A stretch of DNA of 27,722 bases. It comes from a virus. Position 1 is the first letter of the stretch, and each line of letters opens with the position of its first letter. The notes beneath the pieces were generated by a model. That model saw nothing but the letters and a program-made list of their open reading frames with translations, ran no database searches and had not been told where the DNA came from. The stretch lies in IMG/VR virus record IMGVR_UViG_3300020442_002968, positions 1 to 27,722 of that record. One strand, given 5' to 3'. Both the position numbers and the translations under genes were made by a program. This document shows positions 1 through 11,600 of this stretch, in pieces.

Positions 1-87
1 CATGAAAAACTGATTCGTGAGGTCGTTGGTGACAATAAAAACACCGATAAAGACGATGAACCTCAAAATTTGACTGAAGAAGCGTAA
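1..87 (+). CDS. 3' end of an unidentified upstream gene (partial)
   Basis: The window opens inside a reading frame. Frame 1 runs 28 codons and stops at TAA 85-87. The visible C-terminus is strongly acidic and polar, with a KNTDKDDEPQNLTEEA tail, and looks like a flexible end rather than a folded domain. The next gene starts 62 nt downstream behind its own promoter-like box. In related marine T4-like phages the genes before gp25 usually encode baseplate hub or hub-assembly proteins, so that is a plausible identity, but it is inferred from position only. The visible residues do not identify a family. Confidence 0.6.
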   Translation, partial: HEKLIREVVGDNKNTDKDDEPQNLTEEA

Positions 88-95
88 AATAAATA
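88..95 (+). promoter_or_regulatory. Late-promoter-like box before the 47-aa gene
   Basis: The sequence AATAAATA matches the T4 late promoter consensus TATAAATA at 7 of 8 positions and fits the NATAAATA form described for cyanophages. It lies one base after the stop codon of the preceding gene. By T4 spacing (box at -13 to -6), transcription would start near base 101, leaving a leader of about 49 nt before the 47-aa gene. Confidence 0.55.
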
Positions 96-123
96 CGTTT
101 AGGGATAGCAACCCCTCAAAAAG

Positions 124-144
124 TTCTGTTTTTACAAAACAGGA
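124..144 (+). promoter_or_regulatory. Hairpin that contains the ribosome binding site of the 47-aa gene
   Basis: TTCTGTTTT (124-132) pairs with AAAACAGGA (136-144) around a 3-nt TAC loop, giving nine pairs including one G-T wobble. The 3' arm contains the first four bases of the AGGAG ribosome binding site (141-145) of the gene starting at 150. There is no T-run after the stem, so it does not look like a terminator. Pairing would hide the ribosome binding site, but the stem is mostly A-T and may be weak. Confidence 0.5.
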
Positions 145-149
145 GCAAA

Positions 150-293
150 ATGGCAAAGTATCACGTCGATAGAGATACTGAGTACATGTACAAAATGTGG
201 GGAACCACTAGTTTGATAACAGATTATTGGTGTAAACCCAAAAAAACCAATGATCCAGAAGACATAAACTTAGAAAAGAGAGAAAATCAATAA
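150..293 (+). CDS. Small hypothetical protein (47 aa)
   Basis: The open frame runs ATG 150 to TAA 291-293. A good AGGAG ribosome binding site (141-145) lies four bases before the start. The protein is soluble in character and rich in Tyr, Trp and charged residues: MAKYHVDRDTEYMYKMWG, then a TDYWCKPKK segment and an acidic-basic tail. There is no signal peptide or membrane segment, and I do not recognise a family. Its place between a late-promoter-like box and gp25, and its strong ribosome binding site, argue that it is a real late gene. A structural or assembly role is suggested only by its neighbours. The ribosome binding site is part of a hairpin (124-144). Confidence 0.6.
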   Translation: MAKYHVDRDTEYMYKMWGTTSLITDYWCKPKKTNDPEDINLEKRENQ

Positions 294-307
294 TTTCTGG
301 TACAAGG

Positions 308-315
308 TATAAATA
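308..315 (+). promoter_or_regulatory. T4-type late promoter for gp25
   Basis: Exact TATAAATA, the -10 element recognised in T4 by the gp55 late sigma factor with the gp33/gp45 co-activation system. It lies 23 nt before the gp25 start codon. By T4 spacing the start of transcription would be near base 321, giving a leader of about 18 nt that contains no Shine-Dalgarno-like purine tract. It probably drives gp25, gp6 and gp7 as one operon, because only 3-nt gaps separate them. Confidence 0.85.
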
Positions 316-338
316 AATCTATAGAAAATACACGCTCA

Positions 339-740
339 ATGCCTACTCAGAGGGTTTCTCGCGCTTTTAAGGATATTAGTTTCTCATTTGATCCACATCC
401 AGTGACGAAGGACCTCCCTGTACTGGTTAATGCGCGTGCTATCACCAGATCAATTCGTAATTTAGTTGAAACCATTCCAACTGAAAGGTTTTTTAACTCT
501 AAACTGGGTTCTGATGTACGTAAAAGTCTCTTTAACTTCGTTGATGTTGCAACTGCTAGTGTAATTCGTACTCAAATCATAAACACAATCAAATTTTACG
601 ACCCAAGAGTCGAAAATTTGCGTGTTCAAGTTGATCCAAGACCTGATGATAATAGTTTTAATGTCATAGTTTTCTTTGACATTGTGGGACAAGACCTCCC
701 ATCACAACAGTTTTCATTCATATTAGAATCGACAAGGTAA
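339..740 (+). CDS. gp25: Baseplate wedge subunit gp25 (gpW/gp25 family)
   Basis: The product is 133 aa, almost the same length as T4 gp25 (132 aa). It follows the family pattern of an N-terminal segment, a central NARAITRSIRNLVETIPTER helix and strand, then 'RFFNSKLGSDVRKSLF', which matches the 'RPFDPEFGCDLSDQLF' region of T4, and then 'YDPRVENLRVQVDP', which matches 'YEPRIDKLAVNVIP'. In T4 and other contractile systems gp25/gpW sits in the wedge core next to the gp6-gp7 bundle and links the baseplate to the first sheath ring. The single available ATG at 339 gives the correct length. No ribosome binding site precedes it in the short promoter-derived leader. gp6 begins three bases after its stop, so the two are co-transcribed. 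Confidence 0.93.
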   Translation: MPTQRVSRAFKDISFSFDPHPVTKDLPVLVNARAITRSIRNLVETIPTERFFNSKLGSDVRKSLFNFVDVATASVIRTQIINTIKFYDPRVENLRVQVDPRPDDNSFNVIVFFDIVGQDLPSQQFSFILESTR

Positions 741-743
741 AAT

Positions 744-2645
744 ATGCCTTTTACACAGTTTACCAATCTAGATTTCGATCAAATCAAGACTCAAATCAAA
801 GATTATCTTCGTGCAAATTCAAATTTCACGGATTTTGACTTTGAAGGGTCTAATTTTTCTGTCTTGATTGACACTTTAGCATACAATACGTACATCAATG
901 CGTTTAACGCTAATCTTGTCGTAAATGAATCGTTCTTAGATGCAGCAACAGTACGTGAGAATGTTGTTTCCCTTGCTAGAAACATCGGGTATGTACCACG
1001 CTCTAAAACCGCTGCTACGGCGAATGTGACATTCACAGTACCCACTACCACTAGTAGCGGTTTCATCACCCTTACAGCGGGTCTGGTGTGTGTTGGAGCA
1101 TTTGATAACACATCATATCGCTTCTCAATTCCAGAGGATATAACTGCTCAAGTTGTTAATGGACAAGCACAATTTGGCACTACCGATAAACCTGTTAAAA
1201 TATATCAAGGATCATCACTCTCAAGACAGTTTTTAGTCAATACATCAACTGATCAAAGGTTCGTTATTGATAACCCTAATGTTGATTCCTCGACAATTAG
1301 AGTTTATGTGAAAGGTATTAATGATAGTGGACTTGGAAGAGAGTATCGTAGAGCTGATAATATATTAGAAGTAGATAAAAATTCAGAAATCTACCTCATT
1401 CAAGAGATTCAAGATGAAAAATATGAACTCTTGTTTGGTGATGGTTACTTTGGAAGACCATTAGAGAACAATGCTATCATCACCGTAAGATATATCATCA
1501 CTGAAGGCAAAGCAGGTAATGGTCCATCACAATTTAATTTTCAAGGTAATTTTGTAGATGAAAAAAATCTAAGAGTAATCCCCACTGATACAATCAATGT
1601 AACCACCACTCAGAAGGCGATGAACGGTGGTGATATTGAGAATGTGTCCTCTATCAAGTATTTTGCTCCTAGACTCTATGCAGCTCAATCTAGAGCGGTT
1701 ACAGCGAGGGATTATGAAGCAATCATTCAATCGATTTACCCAACTACCGAATCTGTAGCGGTTGTTGGTGGTGAAGAGTTAAGTCCGCCAAAATTTGGAA
1801 CGGTTCAAATAAGCATCAAACCAAAAAATGGTACATATATTTCGGACTTTGATAAGCAAAACATTTTAAATAAACTGAAGCAATATGCTATTGCAGGAAT
1901 CAATCAAAACATAGTTGATCTTAAAGTTCTTTATGTTGAAATTGATTCTTCAATTTACTTCAACAATAATCAAGTTTCCGATGTTGATGATTTAAGAACA
2001 AGTGTTGTAGATGCATTATCAATCTATTCACAAGATGTTGATATTAATAAGTTTGGTGGAAGATTTAAGTATAGTAAGATGCTTCAATTAATTGATAGAG
2101 TTGATTCTGCAATTACTTCTAATATAACAAAAGTAAAAATTAGAAGAGATTTAAGAGCACTTACTAATCAATTTGCACAATATGAATTGTGCTTTGGTAA
2201 TAAGTTCCATGTGAATCCAAAAGGTATGAATATTAAGAGTACCGGTTTTAAAATTGCAGGAGATCCCTCAACAGTATTTCTTACCGATACTCCAAGTGAT
2301 ACAAAAACTGGCGTTCTCTCTGTTGTAAAACAAACAAGCACCGGTCAAAGAATAGTTGTTAGTAAAGATGCCGGAATAGTTGATTATGAAAAGGGAGAAA
2401 TAATTCTAAACACAATTAATATTGTAGAAACTTCTCTTTCAGATAATATTGTTGAAATTCAAGCATTCCCAGAATCAAATGATATTGTTGGACTGAAAGA
2501 TCTTTATCTCAGTTTTGATGTTTCAAATAGTACAATAAATATGATTAAAGATGTTATTGCATCTGGTGAAGATATTTCTGGCGTTTCTTTCACGAGAGAT
2601 TACTATACTTCAAGTTACTCAAACGGAGCATTAGAGAGGAAATAA
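744..2645 (+). CDS. gp6: Baseplate wedge subunit gp6 (Baseplate_J family)
   Basis: The product is 633 aa; T4 gp6 is 660 aa. The N-terminal 120 residues are characteristic: 'DFDFEGSNFSVLIDTLAYNT' at about 32-51 aligns with 'DYDFEGSRLNVLCDLLAYNT' in T4, followed by 'ESFLDAATVRENVVSLARNIGYVPRS', which matches 'ESFMRTANLRSSVVQAAQDNGYLPTS'. Further on, 'ARDYEAIIQSIYP' and 'VQISIKPKNG' match T4 'ATDYDTFVSERFG' and 'AFIAAKPKSG'. Two gp6 copies plus one gp7 form the heterotrimeric wedge core in T4, and gp6 dimers form the inner ring of the baseplate; P2 gpJ is the equivalent. The start is supported by AAGG at 734-737, six bases before ATG. The first 500 bases use CGT/CGC arginine codons more often than the rest of the operon. 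Confidence 0.93.
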   Translation: MPFTQFTNLDFDQIKTQIKDYLRANSNFTDFDFEGSNFSVLIDTLAYNTYINAFNANLVVNESFLDAATVRENVVSLARNIGYVPRSKTAATANVTFTVPTTTSSGFITLTAGLVCVGAFDNTSYRFSIPEDITAQVVNGQAQFGTTDKPVKIYQGSSLSRQFLVNTSTDQRFVIDNPNVDSSTIRVYVKGINDSGLGREYRRADNILEVDKNSEIYLIQEIQDEKYELLFGDGYFGRPLENNAIITVRYIITEGKAGNGPSQFNFQGNFVDEKNLRVIPTDTINVTTTQKAMNGGDIENVSSIKYFAPRLYAAQSRAVTARDYEAIIQSIYPTTESVAVVGGEELSPPKFGTVQISIKPKNGTYISDFDKQNILNKLKQYAIAGINQNIVDLKVLYVEIDSSIYFNNNQVSDVDDLRTSVVDALSIYSQDVDINKFGGRFKYSKMLQLIDRVDSAITSNITKVKIRRDLRALTNQFAQYELCFGNKFHVNPKGMNIKSTGFKIAGDPSTVFLTDTPSDTKTGVLSVVKQTSTGQRIVVSKDAGIVDYEKGEIILNTINIVETSLSDNIVEIQAFPESNDIVGLKDLYLSFDVSNSTINMIKDVIASGEDISGVSFTRDYYTSSYSNGALERK

Positions 2646-2648
2646 AAT

Positions 2649-5600
2649 ATGTCGCATTTTGATAGAAAGTTGCAAATCAATAAAATTATTGAGAGTCAAC
2701 TTCCAGAATTTTTAGTTGCCGAATTTCCAAAGGCGGTAGATTTTTTCAAGCAATATTATATTTCTCAAGAAAATCAAGGTGCCCCCGACGATTTAATTAC
2801 TAATCTTGACAGATATCTTAAATTAGATAATTTAATTCCAGAGGTTCTAATTGGAAAGACTACTCTTTCTAATGATATCACTTCTTCAGATACTACTATC
2901 ACTGTATCTTCTACAAAGGGTTATCCAGAGGAGTATGGTCTTTTAAAGATTGGCAATGAGATCATTACTTATACATCAAAAACTGATACTGAGTTCTTAG
3001 GATGTATTAGAGGATTTTCAGGTATTGATGGTTATAAGGATAATATTGAAAGAGATTTTAATAATGTAAACAAACAGACAGTATCTTTTTCCGACACTGA
3101 AGCAGAATCTCACACTCAAGGGGATAGTGTATCTAATTTAAGTTCACTATTTTTACAAGAGTTTTATAAAAAAATTAAAACTGCATTTGCTCCAGGATTT
3201 GAAAATCAAAAATTTGTTTCTGATTTAGATGTAGCAAATTTTATCAGACAAATTAAAGACTTTTATCAAGGTAAAGGTATTGCAGAATCGATAAGAATTC
3301 TTTTTAAAGTTCTTTATGGTGTTAAAGCAGATGTTCTGGATCTGGAAAATAGACTTATAAAATCATCTGGTGCAGAATATCTTAGAAGAGAAGTAGTCGT
3401 TGCAGAAATTATTTCTGGTGACCCATTTGAACTTGAAGGTCAAGCAATCTATAGATCTCTTGACGACTCCACAATTCCTATTGCTACAGCATCTGTATCT
3501 AATGTAGAAGTTTTTACAAGAGATGGTAAAACATATTATAAACTCGAACTCTTTGTAGGATATGATGACAATTCAAGTTTTGAAAACGCATTTATTGTAC
3601 CTGGATTTACAAAAGCAATAGAATCTGCTGCAATAGGTACAGACGTAATCACTGTAGATTCCACGATTGGTTTTGATAGCTCTGGAACTATTATTTCTGG
3701 AAATAATACGATTAACTTTACTTCAAAGAGTATAAACCAATTCTTTGGATGCACTGGAATTACTGAGGCAATTGATGCAACTGATGAAGTTAGATCTGAA
3801 GTATTTGTTTATGGATTTGGTAATGGAGATCCAGAAAGAAAAGTAACTATCCGTTTGACTGGAGTTTTAAATAATTTTGTAGAGATTGATACTGTTTCTC
3901 TTTTAGAAAATGGGGAAGAAATTAGAGTATTATCTTCTGGAGAAAATATTCAAAATCCAGAAAATAATGCTTCTTATAAAGAAATTTTTGCTAACTCTTG
4001 GATTTACAATACTAGCTCAAGATATTTCGTTGAGTCTATCAATGGTTCAACATTCACATTATCCTCTAAAATTGATAAATCAAGTTTAAAAGTTGGAGAT
4101 ACTGTTGATGTAATGGTTGGTGCTGCTTTATCCGCCTCCAACGCCACAATTACATCAATTAACAACACACTTAATCAAGTTGTCATCAGTAACTTAGGTT
4201 CATTCGTTGGAAGCCCTTTCTATGATTATAGTATCAGAAGAAAAATTGAAAAGGTTACAAGTTCAAATGTTCCGTTAGTTTTAGGAAACGATAAGTATTT
4301 TGCCAATGTTCAAAATCTTTATTGTAATGACAATTCTACCTTTGGATATGTTACGTCACTTTCTTTACCTGAATATGATATTGAAGATTCTATAATTGAA
4401 GCACAACTTTCAGATGGAAAAGAAACAAATTTTGAGGGATATAATACAGTTAATAAAACATATTCAGTATTAAAATTTTCATCTGCAGTAAACTTTATTG
4501 ATGGTGATAGAGTTAGGTATATTTCAGACAAACCTCTTGTAGGTTTGCAGTCTGGAGAATCTTATATTGTTGATGTAGTTGCATCAAACAAAATTAGACT
4601 TTATGTTTCTAGTTCCTTACTATTAGATGGAACTGATTATGTCGAATTTAATGAAAATCCAGATACTTCTGCAACACATACATTTACATTATTATCTCAA
4701 AAATCTAGATTAATATCACCATCATCAATATTAAGAAAATATCCACTTGATAGGGCAATAACAAACTCAGACAATTCTGATAGAGGAACTTTACACATTG
4801 GTCAACTAATTGATGGAGTTCAGATTTTAAGTCCTAAGTCGAGTGATAAAATTTATTTTGGACCTTTAACAGACTTTGAAGTCTTTAATGGTGGCATGAA
4901 TTATGATGTAATTAATCCTCCACAATTAGTTGTTACTGCTGGAGCTGGTTCTTCTGCTCTTGTAGAACCAATTATTTCTGGTTCCGTTTCAGAAGTTTTG
5001 ATTGATCCACAAAACTTTGATGTTAGTGGAATTACAGCGATAACATTAGAAGGTGGTAATGGTAGTGGATGTATTTTAGAACCTGTAATTGGTGATAGAT
5101 TTAGAACATTAGAATTCGATAGTAGAGCACTTGGACTAGGTGGTGGTATTGATATCAACGACGAAACAATAACTTTTCTTAAACCACACAATTTAGTACA
5201 ATTCCAAAAAGTTACTTATAACTCAAATGGAAACACTGAAGTTGGTATTGGTGATTTCCAAGATCCGACAAATACTCTTGATAACAGACTTGTATCTGGC
5301 GAGGAATATTTTATTAGGTTGGTGAACACATCAACTATTAAACTTTTTAATAATTTTTCAGATGCTTCTGCTGGCATCAATACAATTGGATTCGCTGCTG
5401 CAACTACAGAGAGTGGTATTCATCAATTTAGAACTATTCCAACTCCAACTCTCAAAAAAGTTAAAATAGTAAATTCAGGTTCTGGATATCAGCATAGAAA
5501 ATTAAGAGTTAAGTCTTCTGGAATATCAACTCAATATAATAAATTAACTTTTAAAAATCATGGATTTAATAGTGGAGACATTGTTGAATACTCTACTGAG

Positions 5601-8600
5601 GAAACATCTGAAGGAAATCAATTAATTCCCGATCTTTCAACGAGTAATCAATATTCAATTCAAAAACTCGATAATGACAATTTTAGATTAATTGATGTTG
5701 GTGTTGGTGCAACACTTACAAATGATTTGATAAGATCTAAGCATGTGGAAATATCTGGTATTGGTTCTGGATATCATGTTTTCCAATATCCACCAATTAC
5801 AGTATCTGCAACTGTTTCTTTCGGTTCAACTTTAACTGGAACTCTCAATTTCACACCAATTGTCACTGGTCAGATTGTAGATTCATACATGTATGAGACT
5901 GGTACTGGATATGGTTCTACTGTATTAAATTTACAAAAACAACCAATTGTTAGCATAAAGAATGGTAGACTTGCACAGTTAAATCCAATCATATCAAATG
6001 GGAGAATTATTGAAGTTCAAATACTTGGTTCCGGAAAAGAATATTTCTCTACTCCAGAGTTAATTGTTGAAGACAAAGATAATGTTGGCACTGGTGCAAT
6101 ATTAAGACCAGTAGTTGTTGACGGAAAAATTGATGATGTAATTGTTATTAATGAGGGTATTGGATACGATCCAAACACCACGACCATTAGAGTAAAACCA
6201 AGAGGTTCGGGTGCTATTTTTAACACCAAGATTAGGAGTCTTTGTGTAAATGATGCCGAAAGATATGCACAGTATTCTATTTTAAATAATCAAAAAATAT
6301 TTGGAAGTCTAAGGGAAAATGCTGCTGAAGATGGATTAGAATATTCTGTTTATGGGTATTCTGAGGATTTGGCAAATGTCTTTGATGATAATCTAAACAC
6401 CAATCATTCTAAAATTATTGGTTGGGCATTTGATGGTAATCCAATTTATGGACCATATGGATACACCGATGCAGATAATATTCAATCTGGAATATCTTTG
6501 ATTACTCCTGGTTATTCTTTAGATCCATCTTCGGTTTTTGATAGACCAAGCACATCTACATTTGGACCGGGATACTTTATTGATGATTATAAGTATGCTG
6601 ACAATGGAAAGTTGGATGTTCATAATGGAAGATTCTGCAAAACTCCAGAATTTCCTAACGGAATTTATGCATACTTTGCAGGTGTAACAACCAGTAATGT
6701 TGTTAACAAACTTGTTCCACAATATCCATATTTTGTCGGAAATACTTTTAAATCAAAGATTGATGAAGATAATTTGTATTTGGATCAGTCATTTGATTTT
6801 AATAATTCAGATCTGGTCAGAAATGTATTCCCATATAAGATTGCTGATAAAAATGCAGATTATGATTTTATTGATGAGGGTTATGAAACTTTCCCACAAA
6901 GAACTTTTGTTACTTCCGTCACTAGAGGTTCTATAGAAAAAATTAATATTCTTTCTGGCGGTAAAGATTATAAGGTAGGAGATAAAGTTAATTTTGATCA
7001 GACTGAATCTGGTGGTTCTGGACTGTCGGTTGAAGTATCTGAACTCGTAGGTAAAAATCTCACCACAATTGATACAAATTTAGATCAATATCCAAACTCA
7101 GTTTTTGTTCGTGATAGTGAATTCCAAGTATCAGCATATTTTAGAAGTGGATTTGATGTTAATAACAATGAGAATATTTTAGTCAGTGGATTAACAACAT
7201 CCATCTTAAATCTTAAAGGAAATCATAAAGCAGGAATTTCTTCAGATACTGTTGGTCTTGCAGCAACAATGAGTTCTCATACCACAAATGGTGGTATAAC
7301 TGAAGATATTTTTATAGATCAATTAGCAAATATTTCTGTTGGAAGCACTATTGTTATTCATTCTGATGATGGTAGTACCGTAACAGATGAAACTGTAAGA
7401 GTTCTGAATAATTATGGTACTGGTGTTGTCAAAGTCAAAAGATTTGGAAATACTGGTGTTGCTCATACTCTTGGCAGTGAAGTTAATATAATTCCAGATA
7501 GAATTAAAATTCAAGCAAAGACACCATATTTTAAATCATCACGTTCTAAACTAGTCTATTTTAACGCAGATAATGCAGTTGGATTTGGAACCACAACCAA
7601 TGGTGCAATTCAAAAGACTATTACTATTGGTGGTGTAAGCAAAGTAATTCAGATTCCAACTAGAACAATTTACGTTCCCAATCATGGATTCAAAACTGGT
7701 GAGGAACTTTCATTTAGTATGAATGATAGTGCAGTTACTGGTGCTAATGTTCTTATTGTTTCAAACGAATCAAATTCAACTCAGTTTAACTTACCTGATA
7801 ATAGAGCAACTACAGCAACTGTATATGCTATTAATAAAGGTCCAAACTATATCGGATTAACAACTACAGTAGGTCTCTCAACTTTTACCGACGGACTATA
7901 TTTCCGTAGTGGAGGATCAGATAATGCAGAATATTTACTTAAGAATAATCCATCACAAGTTATTGGTGATGTTGATAGAATTATCACCACTGTTAGTGCC
8001 TCTTCAACACATGGATTGAGAAATAATGACGTAATCACTCTTGAAGTAAAACCAAACACTATTGTTGGACTTGGAACAACTGCTGCAGCTACTGTAGTAT
8101 TCAAGGAAAGAACAAAATCATTGGTAATCAATCCTGTTGGTATTAATTCTAGTGCAATTGATACAGCAACAAATACAATTACTCTTACTAATCATGGATT
8201 TGAAACTGGTGAAAAAATTTATTATGAGAGCACAGAAGTTGCAACAGGATTAACTACAGGTGCATATTATGCTATAAGAGATGGTAGAAATACATTTAGA
8301 CTCGCAGAAACTTTATACGAATCAAATCCAAACACAGAAAAAGTAATTAATATTGTTGGAACAGGTGCAAGTATTCATACTCTTGCTAAAATCAATCCAA
8401 GAATTGATGTCATCAAAAATTCTGACATTAAATTCCTTCTGGGTGATCCCTCTCTCAGTGGTTATAACTTTAAAATTTTCTATGACCAGAATTTTAAAAA
8501 TGAATTTATAACATCATATGGTGACACTAACTTCAACGTTGAAAAAATTGGTGTTGCTGGAGTTGGAACTGCATCATTAACTTTAAAATATTCAGAAAAT

Positions 8601-11600
8601 ATTCCAGCAAGACTTTTCTATGCAGTAGAGAAGGGAGGATATATTAGTACTGCAGATACTGATATTAGAAATTATTCCGAAATTAACTACCAAAAGAGTG
8701 AATATAATGGAACTTATAATATTAGTGGTGTCACTTCAACGACCTTTAATGTTTCTCCGTTCAAATTACCATCTGTACTGAAATATAATGTTAGAGAGGA
8801 ATGTGATGAAGCATCATATAGAACTAAATCAAATACTGCAAGAAGTTCTATTGGGTCTGTCAAAATATTATCTCCAGGATTTAATTACCAAAGATTACCA
8901 GTATTTACAGATGTTTCTTCCGAGAGTGGAATAAATGCCAATTTAGTTGCAATTTCAACAACCATTGGTAAACTGAATAAATTTAGAATTGATAATATTG
9001 GATATGCTTATCCTTCAGATAAAACCTTAAGACCTGAAGCATCACTTCCTACAAGACTTAATATTGATAATCTTGACACTATCTCTAGATTTAATATTAT
9101 AAGTGGTGGTTTAAAATATATTACACCTCCAAATCTTTTACTTTGGAATGACACAAGTAATTTTATTGTAGATGATTCTTCTTTATTACCCATCATACCA
9201 AATACAACAATTTTAGATGTTGAACAAATTGCACCAATTCGTGGGTTAGAATCAGAACCTCACAGAATAGTTGCAATAAACAATTCGAATGGTGTTGGAA
9301 TTAGTTCTATTATCTCTGGACCTAGTGGAGTTGCATCATGCACATTGAAGACTCCTGTTTTAGGATTTACCACAGCACTTTTTGCAGATGGTGATGAAAT
9401 TTTTGTTGAAGGTATTGAATTAATAGGAACTAATGGTCAAGGATATAATTCTGAAAATTACAACTATAGATTCTTCAAAGTTGATAGTTTTGTCAATTCC
9501 AATCCAGCACAACTTACATTCTCACTTGTGGATGAAAATGGTGTTGGTCTAACAACTAATCCAGGTATTGCAAAAACTAATCAATCTGGATATGCAACTA
9601 TTATTAACAAAAAAGATTATCCAGATATTGAAGTTATTCAATCTAGATCATCATTTGAAATAAATGAAGGTTTATTTGTTGATAGTGGATCTGGTTTTGT
9701 GGAAACTGATGCATTTGTTTCTTTAGTAAGATCTGACTTCATCAAAACAGTTGGACCTCAAAATTTCCAAACTGGAGATAAGGTTAAGGGAAAAGTTACT
9801 GGAACTATTGCCGAAATTATCTCAATTGGTAAAGATAGAGCTAAGTTCAGTATCAGTTATTCTTCCAGACAAGAGTCTGGATGGAAAGATGATAGGGGCA
9901 AATTGAGTGAAGATTATCAAGTTACCCCAAATAATGATTATTATCAAAATCTTTCTTACTCTGTAAAGAGTCCTATACCATGGTCTGTAATGTCTGGACC
10001 AGTCAACTCTATCGTTCACCCCGCAGGCATGAAGAATTTTGCCGATGTTGGCATTACATCATCGGTGAATAGTGCAGTTGGATTGGCAGGTACTACTACT
10101 GCAATAAGTGTTCTTGATGTTTCTAGTGAATCTAGAGTTTGGACTATTAATAATTTTGATATATCAGTTGATGATGATGTTAGAACAACAACTTCTGGTG
10201 CTAAGCAGTCTAAGTTCCTCAAAATTGGCAATAGAAAATTAGCAAATTATACAGAATGTAGAACTAATAGAGTTCTTATTCATGATGATATTAGTGGTCA
10301 GTTTTCTAGTAAAGGATTCCAAGGTACTTCAATAGAAATTGAAGAAATTGATATTAATGACACAAATGTCAAGTATTTAATCCAAATTATAAATCCAGAC
10401 ACTCTTGATGTTCAGATTTCAGAGTTAATTGCACAAACAACAACTCTTGATACATATCTCTTTGAAAAAAATCTTGCAGTTTCTGCAGGACTATCCACAA
10501 ATACCAATAATAAACTTGGAGAATTTTCTCTTAATGTCCAGAACGGTATAAAAACTTTATTGTTCACACCATCAGATCCTTTTGATATTGATTTAGACAT
10601 TAAAGTTCTTAAAAAAACATATTCAAATTCTTTTGCAGGAATCGGAACTCATACTGTTGGATCAATTGATTTAGTCAATTCAAATGTTCTTGGTATTAGC
10701 AGTGTAGGAACTGCATCTAGTGAAAAACCATTATATCAAATTGACTCTACAGACTTCAATGCTGCGTTTATAAGTATTGAGATGATCAATCGATTTGATT
10801 TAGGTGACTTTGTAAATATTGAAGCATTTGTTGATTTTGATGGTACTGATACTTATCTAAGTGAGTATTATTTTGATTCTAATAGTCTTTCTTACAGTTC
10901 TTCAAACGTTGGTATTATAACCACAGTATATGATGGTGTAGGAATTATCACTGTTAGTGTTAAAAATCCAGGTATTGAAACATCTACTTATGATGTTCGT
11001 TCAAGTATTATTGAATTTACACAATCTGGAGTAGATGATACATATAGGTTCTTAAGAAGCGGACAACCTGCAGGATCTGAAAGAAGTGCCCTATTTGACT
11101 GTGTATCTGACACTCATGTAGGCATTACAACCATTGCAGAATATAACAAAAATGTTATATCTTCAGTTTCCTCGATTGTTAGAGTTTCTGTTGGATCAAG
11201 TTCGGCAATACATCAGGTAACTGCCTTGTGTGATGGTTCAGAAGTTACTGTTATACCTGGAATGTTTGTGGCAACCACTGGTTCTGCAGGATTAGGTTCA
11301 TTTGGTGGTAAGATTGTAGGTAGTAACTTCTTTGTTAATTTCTATCCAGATGATAGTTCTGTAAACTACTCAACCCAATCTTTTAATGAAGTATTCTATA
11401 CTTCAAATGATTTTGATAATGTACCAAATACTTTAGTATATAATTCAATTGAACAAGACTTATTCCTTTCGTCTTTCGATTCCCTTAATGGATCTAGAGC
11501 AAATAGGACTGCGTTTAATCTGAGACATGAAGGTGTCCCCATTTATCAAAAAGTCTTTAACCCAGCAGATACTACTGCCCTTGATCCAGTAACAGGAATC

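Noticed and set aside
101-116. AGGG/CCCT stem at the predicted 5' end of the first transcript
   Set aside because: Only four pairs with an 8-nt loop; too weak to call a feature.
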